DNA of 64,000 nt from Variovorax sp. PBS-H4 (GTDB taxonomy: Bacteria > Pseudomonadota > Gammaproteobacteria > Burkholderiales > Burkholderiaceae_C). Below the pieces are notes generated by a model. It saw only the letters and a program-made list of their open reading frames with translations, made no database searches and had not been told where the DNA came from. The position numbers were made by a program, and so were the translations under genes. Location: positions 310,001-374,000 of the forward strand of contig NZ_LR594675.1 in NCBI RefSeq assembly GCF_901827205.1, written 5' to 3'. Shown here piece by piece: positions 8,221 through 16,226 of the stretch. Each line of letters begins with the position of its first letter. Position 1 is the first letter of the stretch.

Positions 8221-9018
8221 ATGAGCCTCCTTAAAGTCACAGAACTCGGCAAGTCCTTCGGCGGCGTCAAAGCCGTCGACGGCATCAGCTTCGACCTCGC
8301 CGCCGGCGAGCTGCTGGCGCTCATCGGCCCCAACGGCGCCGGCAAGTCCACCACCTTCAACATGGTCAACGGGCAACTGAAGGCCGACCGCGGCTCGATC
8401 CTGCTCGACGGCGAAGAGCTGGTCGGCCGCAGGCCGCGCGAGATCTGGCGCATGGGCGTGGGCCGCACCTTCCAGATCGCGGAGACCTTCGCCTCGCTCA
8501 CCGTGGTGGAGAACGTGCAGATGGCCCTGCTCTCGCACGACCACAAGCTGTTCTCGACCTGGCGCCGCGCCGCCGACCACAAGCGCGAGGAGGCGCTGGC
8601 CCTGCTCGACCAGGTCGGCATGAAGGCACAGGCGGACCGGCCCTGTAGCGTGCTCGCCTACGGCGACGTCAAGCGCGTCGAGCTCGCGATCGCCATGGCG
8701 AACTCGCCCAAGCTGCTGCTGATGGACGAGCCCACCGCCGGCATGGCGCCCAAGGAGCGCAACTCGTTGATGGCGCTCACCAAGCAGCTGGTGATCGACC
8801 GCGGCATGGCGGTGCTCTTCACCGAGCACAGCATGGACGTGGTCTTCGCGTACGCCGACCGCATGATCGTGCTGGCGCGCGGCCGCCTCATCGCGCAAGG
8901 CAAGCCGCTCGAGATCCGCGACCATCCGAAGGTGCAGGAGGTCTACTTCGGCAGCGGCAAGACTTTCGAGAAGATCGCGGAGAAGGCGGCGGCGGTCGCT
9001 GCGGAGCTTGGGGCATGA
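8221..9018 (+). CDS. LivG-type ABC transporter ATP-binding protein
   Basis: A 265-residue ATPase of the branched-chain-type importer. The Walker A is GPNGAGKST (about residues 38-46), the signature region is LAYGDVKRVELAIAMA and the Walker B is LLLMDEPTAGM. LivG proteins pair with LivF to energise LivHM. The ATG at 8221 gives the family start MSLLKVTELGKSFGG. The bases just before it are the tandem GAGCAAGA copies of the repeat element, so there is no ordinary Shine-Dalgarno beyond GAGAGAGCAAGAG. This suggests the native upstream region was displaced. LivF follows after 37 bp. Confidence 0.92.
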   Translation: MSLLKVTELGKSFGGVKAVDGISFDLAAGELLALIGPNGAGKSTTFNMVNGQLKADRGSILLDGEELVGRRPREIWRMGVGRTFQIAETFASLTVVENVQMALLSHDHKLFSTWRRAADHKREEALALLDQVGMKAQADRPCSVLAYGDVKRVELAIAMANSPKLLLMDEPTAGMAPKERNSLMALTKQLVIDRGMAVLFTEHSMDVVFAYADRMIVLARGRLIAQGKPLEIRDHPKVQEVYFGSGKTFEKIAEKAAAVAAELGA

Positions 9019-9055
9019 ACACGGCAGCGGTTGTCCGCCTTCAGGAATTGTCGAC

Positions 9056-9790
9056 ATGACCCCCCACGAAACACTGCTCGAAGCCAAGTCCCTGTGCGCC
9101 TGGTATGGCGCGGCCCAGATCCTCTACGACGTCGACCTCGAAGTCCGCCGCGGCGAAGTGGTCGCGCTGATGGGTCGCAACGGCGCCGGCAAGTCCACCA
9201 CGCTCAAGGCGCTGATCGGCATGCTGGCCAAGCGTCGCGGCGCGGTGCGCTTCCTGGGCCACGACATCTCGAAGTGCGAACCGCACCACGCGGCCAAGCT
9301 GGGCCTGGGTTTCGTGCCCGAGGACCGGCGCGTGTTCACCGACCTCACGGTGATGGAGAACCTCGAGGTCGGCAGGCAGGCGCCGCGCCGCTGGTCCGAC
9401 GGCAGCGATGCGCCGCTGTGGACGCCCGAGCGCCTGTTCAAGCTTTTTCCCAATCTCGGCGAGATGCCGCAGCGTCCCGGCGGCCGCATGAGCGGCGGCG
9501 AGCAGCAGATGCTGACCGTGGCGCGCACGCTGATGGGCAACCCCTACCTCGTGCTGCTGGACGAGCCTTCCGAAGGCGTGGCGCCGGTCATCGTCGAGCA
9601 GATGGCCAACATGATCCTGGAGCTCAAGGCGCAGGGCGTGAGCATCCTGCTGTCGGAGCAGAACATGCACTTCGCCGAGCTGGTCTCCGACCGAGCCTAC
9701 GTGCTGGAGAAGGGGCAGATCCGCTACCAGGCTTCGATGGCCGACCTGGCGACCAACGAGGAAGTCCGGCGGGCCTACCTGTCCGTCTGA
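9056..9790 (+). CDS. LivF-type ABC transporter ATP-binding protein
   Basis: A 244-residue ATPase, the LivF partner of the preceding gene. Visible motifs are Walker A GRNGAGKST, signature MSGGEQQMLTVARTLMGN and Walker B LVLLDEPSEGVAP, with the LivF-typical ending NEEVRRAYLSV. The ATG at 9056 is preferred to an upstream TTG at 9008 that would overlap livG. With 4306, 5535 and 8221 it completes one importer set on the plus strand. Confidence 0.92.
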   Translation: MTPHETLLEAKSLCAWYGAAQILYDVDLEVRRGEVVALMGRNGAGKSTTLKALIGMLAKRRGAVRFLGHDISKCEPHHAAKLGLGFVPEDRRVFTDLTVMENLEVGRQAPRRWSDGSDAPLWTPERLFKLFPNLGEMPQRPGGRMSGGEQQMLTVARTLMGNPYLVLLDEPSEGVAPVIVEQMANMILELKAQGVSILLSEQNMHFAELVSDRAYVLEKGQIRYQASMADLATNEEVRRAYLSV

Positions 9791-9831
9791 GCCGAGCCAG
9801 GGCATTTTTCATCAACCGAGGAGCGAACACC

Positions 9832-10557
9832 ATGCACGACACGCACCGCAGAATCTTTCTCCAGTCCGCTGCCGCCTTGGGCCTGGCCGGCCTGTCGATG
9901 CCGCTGTTCGCGGCGGGGAAGGTCAGGCCCAGCGACAAGTCGGCGCTGATCGTGGTCGACGTGCAGAACTGCTTCGTCGACGGCGGCACGCTCCCGGTAA
10001 AGGGCGGCGCCGACGTGGTGCCGGTGATCAACAAGTTGTCCACCGCCTTCGAGAACATCGTGCTCACGCAGGACTGGCACACGCAGGGCCACGCCTCCTT
10101 CGCGAGCGCGCACGCGGGACAGAAGCCCTTCAGCAGCATCAAGCTGGGCTACGGCAACCAGGTGCTGTGGCCCGACCACTGCGTGCAGGGCACGGAAGAC
10201 GCCGCGCTGCACAAGGACCTGAAGCTGCCGAGCGCGCAACTGATCATCCGCAAGGGCTACCACAAGGGCGTGGACAGCTACTCGGCCTTCGAGGAGGCCG
10301 ACCGCAAGACGCCGACGGGCCTGGCCGGCTATCTCAAGCAGCGCGGCATCAAGACCGTGTTCGTCACCGGCCTGGCGACCGACTTCTGCGTGGCTTGGAC
10401 GGCGCTGGATGCACGAAAGGCCGGCTTCGAGGCTTATGTCATCGAGGATGCCACGCGGGCCATCGACCTCAACGGCTCGCTCGCGAAGGCCTGGAAGGAG
10501 ATGCAGGCCAAGGGGGTCAAGCGCATCCAGTCGAGCGACATCGAGATCAGCGCATAG
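9832..10557 (+). CDS. Nicotinamidase-like cysteine hydrolase with Tat signal
   Basis: A 241-residue isochorismatase-superfamily hydrolase closest to PncA-type nicotinamidases. The putative triad is Asp in VVDVQNCF, Lys in RKGYHKG and Cys in LATDFCV. The metal site is suggested by DWHTQGHASF, and WPDHCVQGTEDAALH is typical of the family. The N-terminus HRRIFLQSAAALGLAGL has a twin-arginine motif followed by a hydrophobic stretch, so the folded enzyme is probably exported to the periplasm. Most nicotinamidases are cytoplasmic. In this operon it could release a heteroaromatic acid from its amide outside the membrane before uptake by the Liv importer. The substrate is inferred. Confidence 0.8.
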   Translation: MHDTHRRIFLQSAAALGLAGLSMPLFAAGKVRPSDKSALIVVDVQNCFVDGGTLPVKGGADVVPVINKLSTAFENIVLTQDWHTQGHASFASAHAGQKPFSSIKLGYGNQVLWPDHCVQGTEDAALHKDLKLPSAQLIIRKGYHKGVDSYSAFEEADRKTPTGLAGYLKQRGIKTVFVTGLATDFCVAWTALDARKAGFEAYVIEDATRAIDLNGSLAKAWKEMQAKGVKRIQSSDIEISA

Positions 10558-10573
10558 GGAGCCCACGAGCGCA

Positions 10574-11053
10574 ATGCAGGAACTCGCCCTGACGGTCAAT
10601 GGACGCGAGCGCGCGCTGCGAGTGCCCGAGGCGGCGACGCTGCTGCATGTGCTGCGCAACGACCTCGCGTTCAATGGCCCCAAGTACGGTTGCGGACTCG
10701 GCCAGTGCGGTGCGTGCACGGTGTGGGTCGATGGGGTGGCTGCGCGGGCCTGCGTGATCCCCGCCCATGGGGTGGCCGGCCGCGCGATCACCACGCTCGA
10801 AGGCCTGGGTTCGCGCGACTGCTGGCATCCCGTGCAGCAAGCCTTCGAGCAAGCCCAGGCCGCGCAGTGCGGCTATTGCCTCAACGGCATGGTGATGCAG
10901 GCCGCCGCGCTGCTGGCACGTGACCCGCACCCCAGCGATGCCCGCATCCGTGCCGAGCTGTCGGGCAACCTGTGCCGCTGCGGCACGCACGTGGAGATCC
11001 TGACCGCGGTGCAGGCCGCGGCACTGCGAATGGCCGGGGACGAGGCGACGTGA
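10574..11053 (+). CDS. 2Fe-2S subunit of a molybdenum hydroxylase
   Basis: A 159-residue protein with two 2Fe-2S motifs. The plant-ferredoxin-type site is GCGLGQCGACTVWVDG plus a later Cys. The second site, CGYCLNGM with NLCRCGTH, is typical of xanthine-oxidase-family small subunits such as IorA, NicA or CoxS. There is no Tat signal, so it is cytoplasmic. It passes electrons from the molybdenum site of the next gene product to its heme domain. Its TGA overlaps the GTG start of the partner gene by 4 bp, so translation is probably coupled. The context suggests hydroxylation next to a ring nitrogen. Confidence 0.92.
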   Translation: MQELALTVNGRERALRVPEAATLLHVLRNDLAFNGPKYGCGLGQCGACTVWVDGVAARACVIPAHGVAGRAITTLEGLGSRDCWHPVQQAFEQAQAAQCGYCLNGMVMQAAALLARDPHPSDARIRAELSGNLCRCGTHVEILTAVQAAALRMAGDEAT

Positions 11054-14000
11054 GCCTGCGCGCCGAGCAGCCGCGCAGCCGCAGCGATATCCTCAACGCG
11101 CACGACGTGCTGGTCGTGGTGCGCGAGACGCCACCGGCGCCGCCCGCTGCGAACGGGCAACCGCCCGTGGTCTTCGGCAATCCCGCCGAAGGCCCCGAGA
11201 TCCTGCTGGCGCTGTGGAGCGACGGCAGCGCCACCGCGCTCAACGGCCACGTCGACCTGGGCACCGGCATCCGCACAGCGCTCGCGCAGGTGGTGGCCGA
11301 GGAGCTCGACCTGCCGCTGGCGCAGGTGCACATGGTGCTGGGCGACACGGCGAGCGCGCCGAACCAGGGCGCGACCATTGCCAGCGCCTCGCTGCAGATC
11401 CACGCCATGCCGCTGCGGTTGGCGGCGGCGCAGGCACGCGCATGGCTGCTGGAGCAGGCCTCCGAGCGCTTCGGTGTGCAGCCTTCGCTGCTCGAAGTGC
11501 GCGAGGGCCGCATCCATGCCGGCGAGGACGCGGCCTTCAGCGTGCCCTTCGGCGAGCTGGTCTCCGGTACGCGCACGGTGCTGCAGCTCGACGCCGCCGC
11601 CCGGCTCAAGGACCCGAAGGACTATCGCGTCGTCGGCACTGCGGTCCCGCGCGTCGACATTCCCGCCAAGCTGGCGGGCGAGACTGTGTTCGTGCACGAC
11701 ATGCGCGTGCCCGGCATGCTGCACGGCCGCGTCGTGCGGCCGCCCTATGCGGGCGCGGACCACGGCGACTTCATCGGCAATACGCTGGAATCGGTGGACG
11801 AATCGTCCATCGCCCACCTCCCCGGCATCCGCGCGGTGGTGGTGATCCGCGACTTCGTGGGCGTCGTGGCCGAGCGCGAGGAGCACGCGGAGCAGGCGCT
11901 GCGCGAACTGCGCGTGCGCTGGAAGCCCTGGCCGGGACTGCCCGCTCTCGACGACCTCGAAGGCGCGATCCGCGCCAACCCGGCGACGCAGCGCCTGCTG
12001 GTCGACGAGGGCCGGGTGGACGAAGCGCTCGCGAACGCGGCCCAGCCGATGCCGCGCACCTATGTCTGGCCTTACCAGATGCATGCCTCGATCGGGCCTT
12101 CTTGCGCGCTCGCGCACTGGCAGCCCGAAGGCGAGCCTGGCGTCCGGTTGCGTGTCTGGGCCGGCTCGCAGAACCCGCACGTGCTGCGGGCCGATCTCGC
12201 CAGGCTCATGGGCCTGGAGGATGTGGCCGTCGAGGTGGTTCGCATGGAAGCCGCGGGCTGCTACGGCCGCAACAGCGCCGACGACGTGGCGGCCGACGCG
12301 GCCCTGCTCGCGCGTGCGGCCGGTGCGCCGGTCCGCGTGCAGCTCACGCGCGAGCAGGAGCATGCGTGGGAACCCAAGGGTGCGGCGCAGCTGATGCAGG
12401 TCAACGGCGGGCTCGATGCCGAGGGCGGGGTGGCAGCCTACGACTTCGAGACCTCCTATCCCTCCAACGGCGCGCCCACGCTGGCGCTGCTGCTGACGCG
12501 CACCATCGAGCCGGTAGCACAGGCCTTCGAGATGGGCGACCGCACCGCGCGCCCGCCCTATGACTACGAGAACCTGCGGGTCAAGGTCAACGACATGGCG
12601 CCGATCGTGCGCGCCTCGTGGCTGCGCGGCGTGTCGGCACTGCCCAGCTCCTTCGCGCACGAGTCCTATGTGGACGAACTGGCGACCGCGGCCGGCGTGG
12701 ACCCGGTGGCGTTCCGCCTGCGCCACCTGCGCGATCCGCGGGCGGAGGAGCTGGTGCGGGAGACGGCGCAGAAGGCCGGCTGGCGCATGCGCACCGGGCC
12801 GCAGGAGGATGCCGACGGCGACCACCCTTCGAGGCGCGCCGACGCGCGCGTGGGGCCGGGCGGCGATGTGCTCTTCGGCCAGGGCTTCGCCTACGCCCGC
12901 TACGTGCACAGCAAGTGGCCCGGCTTCGGCGCAGCCTGGTCGGCCTGGGTCGCGGATGTCGAGGTCCACAAGACCACCGGCGAGGTGCATGTGCGCCGCG
13001 TGGTGGTGGGGCACGACGCGGGGCTGATGGTGAACCCGGCCGGGGTCGAACACCAGATTCACGGCAACGTGATCCAGACCACCAGCCGGGCCTTGAAGGA
13101 GCGCGTGGAGTTCGCGCCGCCGGCGGAAACGTCCGGTGGCGGCGAGACGCTGCCGGGCGTGCTGCCGGCCGGCGTGGTCGCGAGCCGCGAATGGGGCAGC
13201 TACCCGATCCTCAGCTTCCGCGAGGTACCGGTCATCGAGGTCGTGCACATGCAGCGGCCGGGCGAGCCGCCGCTGGGCGCGGGGGAGTCGTCCTCGGTCC
13301 CGGGCACGGCGGCGATCGCGAATGCGATCTTCGATGCGACGGGGGTGCGGTTCAGGGCGCCGCCGTTCACGCCGGAGGTCGTGCGGGCCGCGCTGAATCC
13401 CTCGGTCCCTCCGGACTTGCTCCCTCTCCGTGCGGGAGAGGGTGGGGATGAGGGCACGCGGGCGGTCGATGGTGGCGCCATCGTGCCCTCATCCCCACCT
13501 TCTCCCAGAGGGAGAAGAAGCGAGACCGATGTGCCGTGGCCGAAGGCGCGCGGTCTGTGGGCCACGGCCACCGCTCTCGTGATCGGCGTCGTCGGCGTTA
13601 TCGCGGGGCTCTTGGGCTGGCGCTCCACCATCGCGCCCGTCTCCTTCAGTGCCCCTGTCTACAGCCAGGCCACCATCGACCGCGGCCGCACTCTCGCCGC
13701 CGTCGGCGACTGCGCCGTCTGCCACACCGCCCCCGGCGGCACGCCCAACGCCGGGGGGCGCGCGATGGACACGCCCTTCGGCACCCTCTACACCACCAAC
13801 CTCACGCCCGACCCCGGCACCGGCCTGGGCCGCTGGTCCTTCAGCGCCTTCCAGCGTGCCATGCGCGAGGGCATCTCGCGCGACGGCCACCATCTCTACC
13901 CGGCCTTCCCCTACACCGCCTTCGCCAAGACCAGCGACGACGACCTGCAGGCCCTGTATGCCTACTTCATGTCGTTGCCCGCGGTGCAGGCGCCCACGCC

Positions 14001-14838
14001 CGAGCCCGAGATGAAATTCCCCTTCAGCCTCCGGCCGCTGATCGCCGGCTGGAACGCGCTCTTCCACGACCCCGCGCCCCTGCAGCCGGTCGCGCAGCAG
14101 AGTGCGGAATGGAACCGTGGCGCCTACCTGGTCAACGGCCTGGGCCATTGCGGTGCCTGCCACACGCCACGCAACGCGCTGGGCGCGGAGCAGGGCGGCA
14201 GCGCCTACCTGGCGGGCGCGGTGGTCGAGGGCTGGGAGGCGCCCGCGCTCACCGGCCTGGCCTCGAAGTCCGCGGTGCCGTGGAATGCCGAGTCCCTCTA
14301 CCGCTACCTGCGCAACGGCCACAGCCCGCAGCACGGCACGGCCGGCGGTCCGATGGCCGATGTGGTGCGCGAACTGGCCGCAGTTCCCGACGCCGACATC
14401 CGCGCAATGGCGAGCTACCTCGCGTCCTTCCATGCCGAGACCGGCGAGGCCGAGGCCCATGCCCAGGCGCAGCGCGCCGTCGCCAGCGCCGCGGCGCGCC
14501 AGGGCCAGCTGCTCGGCCCGGCCCAGCGCCTGTTCGACGGCGCCTGCGCCGCCTGCCATCACGACGGCAACGGTCCCACGCTGCTCGGCGCCAACGTGCC
14601 GCTCGCGCTCAACAGCAACCTCACGAGTGCGCGCCCCGACAACCTGCTGCGGACCGTCCTCGACGGCGTGCGCGAGCCCGCCTCGCGCGAGGTCGGCTTC
14701 ATGCCCGCCTTCCGCGACGCGCTGAGCGATGCGCAGATCGCCGAGCTGGCCGGCTACATGCGCGCGCGCTTCGCGCCGCAGGAGCCGGCGTGGAAGGATC
14801 TGGAGTCGGAAGTTGCGCGGGTGCGAGGCCGCGAATGA
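11050..14838 (+). CDS. Molybdopterin dehydrogenase / tri-heme cytochrome c fusion (NicB-like)
   Basis: A 1262-residue fusion starting at GTG 11050, overlapping the preceding stop. Residues 1-785 form a xanthine-oxidase-type molybdopterin domain (GHVDLGTGIRTALAQ, AAGCYGRNSADDVAADAA, and PLGAGESSSVPGTAA with the family catalytic Glu at about 746). Residues 835-857 are a single membrane segment. The C-terminus has three heme c sites: CAVCH (about 888), CGACH (1034) and CAACH (1166). The order matches nicotinate dehydrogenase subunit B of Pseudomonas, with a cytoplasmic active site and periplasmic hemes that feed the respiratory chain. Between the two parts, residues about 791-823 are encoded by a palindromic repeat. 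The ring substrate is not certain; isoquinoline-type oxidoreductases look similar. Confidence 0.88.
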   Translation: MSLRAEQPRSRSDILNAHDVLVVVRETPPAPPAANGQPPVVFGNPAEGPEILLALWSDGSATALNGHVDLGTGIRTALAQVVAEELDLPLAQVHMVLGDTASAPNQGATIASASLQIHAMPLRLAAAQARAWLLEQASERFGVQPSLLEVREGRIHAGEDAAFSVPFGELVSGTRTVLQLDAAARLKDPKDYRVVGTAVPRVDIPAKLAGETVFVHDMRVPGMLHGRVVRPPYAGADHGDFIGNTLESVDESSIAHLPGIRAVVVIRDFVGVVAEREEHAEQALRELRVRWKPWPGLPALDDLEGAIRANPATQRLLVDEGRVDEALANAAQPMPRTYVWPYQMHASIGPSCALAHWQPEGEPGVRLRVWAGSQNPHVLRADLARLMGLEDVAVEVVRMEAAGCYGRNSADDVAADAALLARAAGAPVRVQLTREQEHAWEPKGAAQLMQVNGGLDAEGGVAAYDFETSYPSNGAPTLALLLTRTIEPVAQAFEMGDRTARPPYDYENLRVKVNDMAPIVRASWLRGVSALPSSFAHESYVDELATAAGVDPVAFRLRHLRDPRAEELVRETAQKAGWRMRTGPQEDADGDHPSRRADARVGPGGDVLFGQGFAYARYVHSKWPGFGAAWSAWVADVEVHKTTGEVHVRRVVVGHDAGLMVNPAGVEHQIHGNVIQTTSRALKERVEFAPPAETSGGGETLPGVLPAGVVASREWGSYPILSFREVPVIEVVHMQRPGEPPLGAGESSSVPGTAAIANAIFDATGVRFRAPPFTPEVVRAALNPSVPPDLLPLRAGEGGDEGTRAVDGGAIVPSSPPSPRGRRSETDVPWPKARGLWATATALVIGVVGVIAGLLGWRSTIAPVSFSAPVYSQATIDRGRTLAAVGDCAVCHTAPGGTPNAGGRAMDTPFGTLYTTNLTPDPGTGLGRWSFSAFQRAMREGISRDGHHLYPAFPYTAFAKTSDDDLQALYAYFMSLPAVQAPTPEPEMKFPFSLRPLIAGWNALFHDPAPLQPVAQQSAEWNRGAYLVNGLGHCGACHTPRNALGAEQGGSAYLAGAVVEGWEAPALTGLASKSAVPWNAESLYRYLRNGHSPQHGTAGGPMADVVRELAAVPDADIRAMASYLASFHAETGEAEAHAQAQRAVASAAARQGQLLGPAQRLFDGACAACHHDGNGPTLLGANVPLALNSNLTSARPDNLLRTVLDGVREPASREVGFMPAFRDALSDAQIAELAGYMRARFAPQEPAWKDLESEVARVRGRE
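13419..13517. repeat. REPIN-like palindromic element inside a coding sequence
   Basis: Two hairpins, CCCTCTCC/GGAGAGGG (13422-13429 and 13435-13442) and CTTCTCCC-aga-GGGAGAAG (13499-13517), face each other. They also pair at long range: 13434-13458 with 13482-13506, 25 bp with one mismatch, including an 18-bp perfect core (GGTGGGGATGAGGGCACG and its complement). Related sequence occurs at 8146-8190 and inverted at 7460-7490 in non-coding DNA. Here the element is translated as a Pro/Arg/Gly-rich linker of about 33 residues between the molybdopterin and cytochrome parts, with the frame preserved. Confidence 0.85.
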
Positions 14839-14849
14839 ATACGGCTGAC

Positions 14850-14960
14850 CGGAAGGCGAAGAGCGCGAAGGTTCCGCGAAGGATGCGAAAAAGGCAGACA
14901 GAATGGCCTTCCTGAATTCTTTCGCGGCCTTCGCGGAACCTTCGCGTCCTCTGCGTCCGG
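14850..14960. repeat. Intergenic inverted repeat upstream of the FAH-family gene
   Basis: The 144-bp gap between 14838 and 14983 is almost filled by an inverted repeat. A perfect 18-bp core, GCGAAGGTTCCGCGAAGG at 14865-14882, has its complement at 14928-14945. Weaker symmetry extends outward to about 14850 and 14960, around a loop of about 45 bp. It differs in sequence from the elements at 7460 and 13419. It could form a strong RNA hairpin in the operon transcript. Confidence 0.8.
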
Positions 14961-14982
14961 TACCCGACTTCTTGGAGACAGC

Positions 14983-16167
14983 ATGCCCCAGACCCTCGCA
15001 CCCGCCACCAGCCTCCCCCGCGATGCCGAGCGCGCCGCCCTGATCGGCCGCCTCTGGCAGCCCGATGTCGGACCCACGCCGGTGATGGTGCACGAAGGCG
15101 GCCTGCACGACCTCACGCGCCTCGCACCCACCACCAGCCAGCTGCTCGAGCTCGACGACCCCGTGGGCCAGGTGCGCCAGGCCCTGCGCGACAACGACGC
15201 GCCGCGCATCGCGGCACTCGATGCGGCGCTGGCCAACAGCGACGAGGCCCGGCGCGATCCCGAACTGCCCTGGCTGCTCGCGCCCTGCGACCTGCAAGCG
15301 GTGAAGGCCAGCGGCGTGACCTTCGTCGCCAGCCTCCTGGAGCGCGTGATCGAGGAGCAGGCGCGCGGCGACGCTTCCCGGTCCGAGGCCATCCGGGCCG
15401 CGCTCGGCGGCGTGCTGGGCGAGAACCTCGCCGGCATCGTGCCCGGCTCGCCGCAGGCGGCCCAGGTCAAGGAGGTGCTGATCGCGCAGGGTGCCTGGTC
15501 CCAGTACCTCGAGGTCGGCATCGGCCCCGATGCCGAGATCTTCACCAAGGCGCCGGTGCTGTCGGCCGTGGGCACCGGCGCCGACGTCGGCATCCATTCG
15601 GGCTCGGTCTGGAACAACCCCGAGCCCGAGGTGGTGCTGGCGGTCGACAGCCGCGGGCGCACCTTGGGCGCGGCGCTCGGCAACGACGTCAACCTGCGCG
15701 ACTTCGAGGGCCGCAGCGCGCTGCTGCTGGGCAAGGCCAAGGACAACAACGCCTCCTGCGCGATCGGCCCCTTCATACGCCTGTTCGACGCGCACTTCGG
15801 CATCGACGACGTGCGCCGCATCACGGTGGCGCTGCGGGTCGCCGGACCCGAAGGCTTCGTGCTCGAGGGTTCGAGCTCGCTCGCGCAGATCAGCCGCGAC
15901 CCGCTCGACCTGGTGTCCCAGGCCATCGGGCCGCACCACGCGTACCCTGACGGGCTGATGCTCTTCCTCGGTACCATGTTTGCGCCCACCCAGGACCGCC
16001 ATGGCCCGGGGCAGGGATTCACCCACGTGGTGGGCGACCGTGTGACGATCTCGGCACCCGAACTCGGCGCGCTGGAGAACCGCGTCGTGCACGCCGACCA
16101 GGCGGCGCGCTGGTCCTTTGGCATCGGCGCGCTGATGCGCAATCTCGCGGGGCGCGGCCTGCTCTGA
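14983..16167 (+). CDS. Fumarylacetoacetate hydrolase family protein
   Basis: A 394-residue protein. The C-terminal half has the FAH fold with SVWNNPEPEVVLAVDSRG (about residues 207-224), LGNDVNLRDFEGRSALLLGK and a late glycine-rich loop near FLGTMFAPTQDR. The N-terminal half is longer than in simple FAH hydrolases and resembles the GguC or 2-keto-3-deoxy-sugar-acid dehydratase group. The acidic metal ligands expected are the Glu residues around NPEPE. It ends the plus-strand catabolic run and follows an inverted repeat and GGAGACAGC. It could hydrolyse or dehydrate a ring-cleavage product; a sugar-acid dehydratase is the main alternative. Confidence 0.8.
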   Translation: MPQTLAPATSLPRDAERAALIGRLWQPDVGPTPVMVHEGGLHDLTRLAPTTSQLLELDDPVGQVRQALRDNDAPRIAALDAALANSDEARRDPELPWLLAPCDLQAVKASGVTFVASLLERVIEEQARGDASRSEAIRAALGGVLGENLAGIVPGSPQAAQVKEVLIAQGAWSQYLEVGIGPDAEIFTKAPVLSAVGTGADVGIHSGSVWNNPEPEVVLAVDSRGRTLGAALGNDVNLRDFEGRSALLLGKAKDNNASCAIGPFIRLFDAHFGIDDVRRITVALRVAGPEGFVLEGSSSLAQISRDPLDLVSQAIGPHHAYPDGLMLFLGTMFAPTQDRHGPGQGFTHVVGDRVTISAPELGALENRVVHADQAARWSFGIGALMRNLAGRGLL

Positions 16168-16172
16168 GCAAG

Positions 16173-16190
16173 CCCGCGGCGCGGGTTTGT
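16173..16190 (+). terminator. Weak hairpin, possible terminator of the catabolic operon
   Basis: Just after the stop at 16167 is CCCGC-ggc-GCGGG (16173-16185) followed by TTTGT. The stem is only five pairs and the T tract is poor, so termination is possible but not certain. Confidence 0.35.
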
Positions 16191-16226
16191 CCCGAGCCGC
16201 GCCGGCTTCAACCGGTCGGCGAGCGA

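Noticed and set aside
10972..11049. Longer N-terminus for the molybdenum dehydrogenase
   Set aside because: It would lie fully within the 2Fe-2S gene; the GTG at 11050 overlapping the stop is the usual coupled start.
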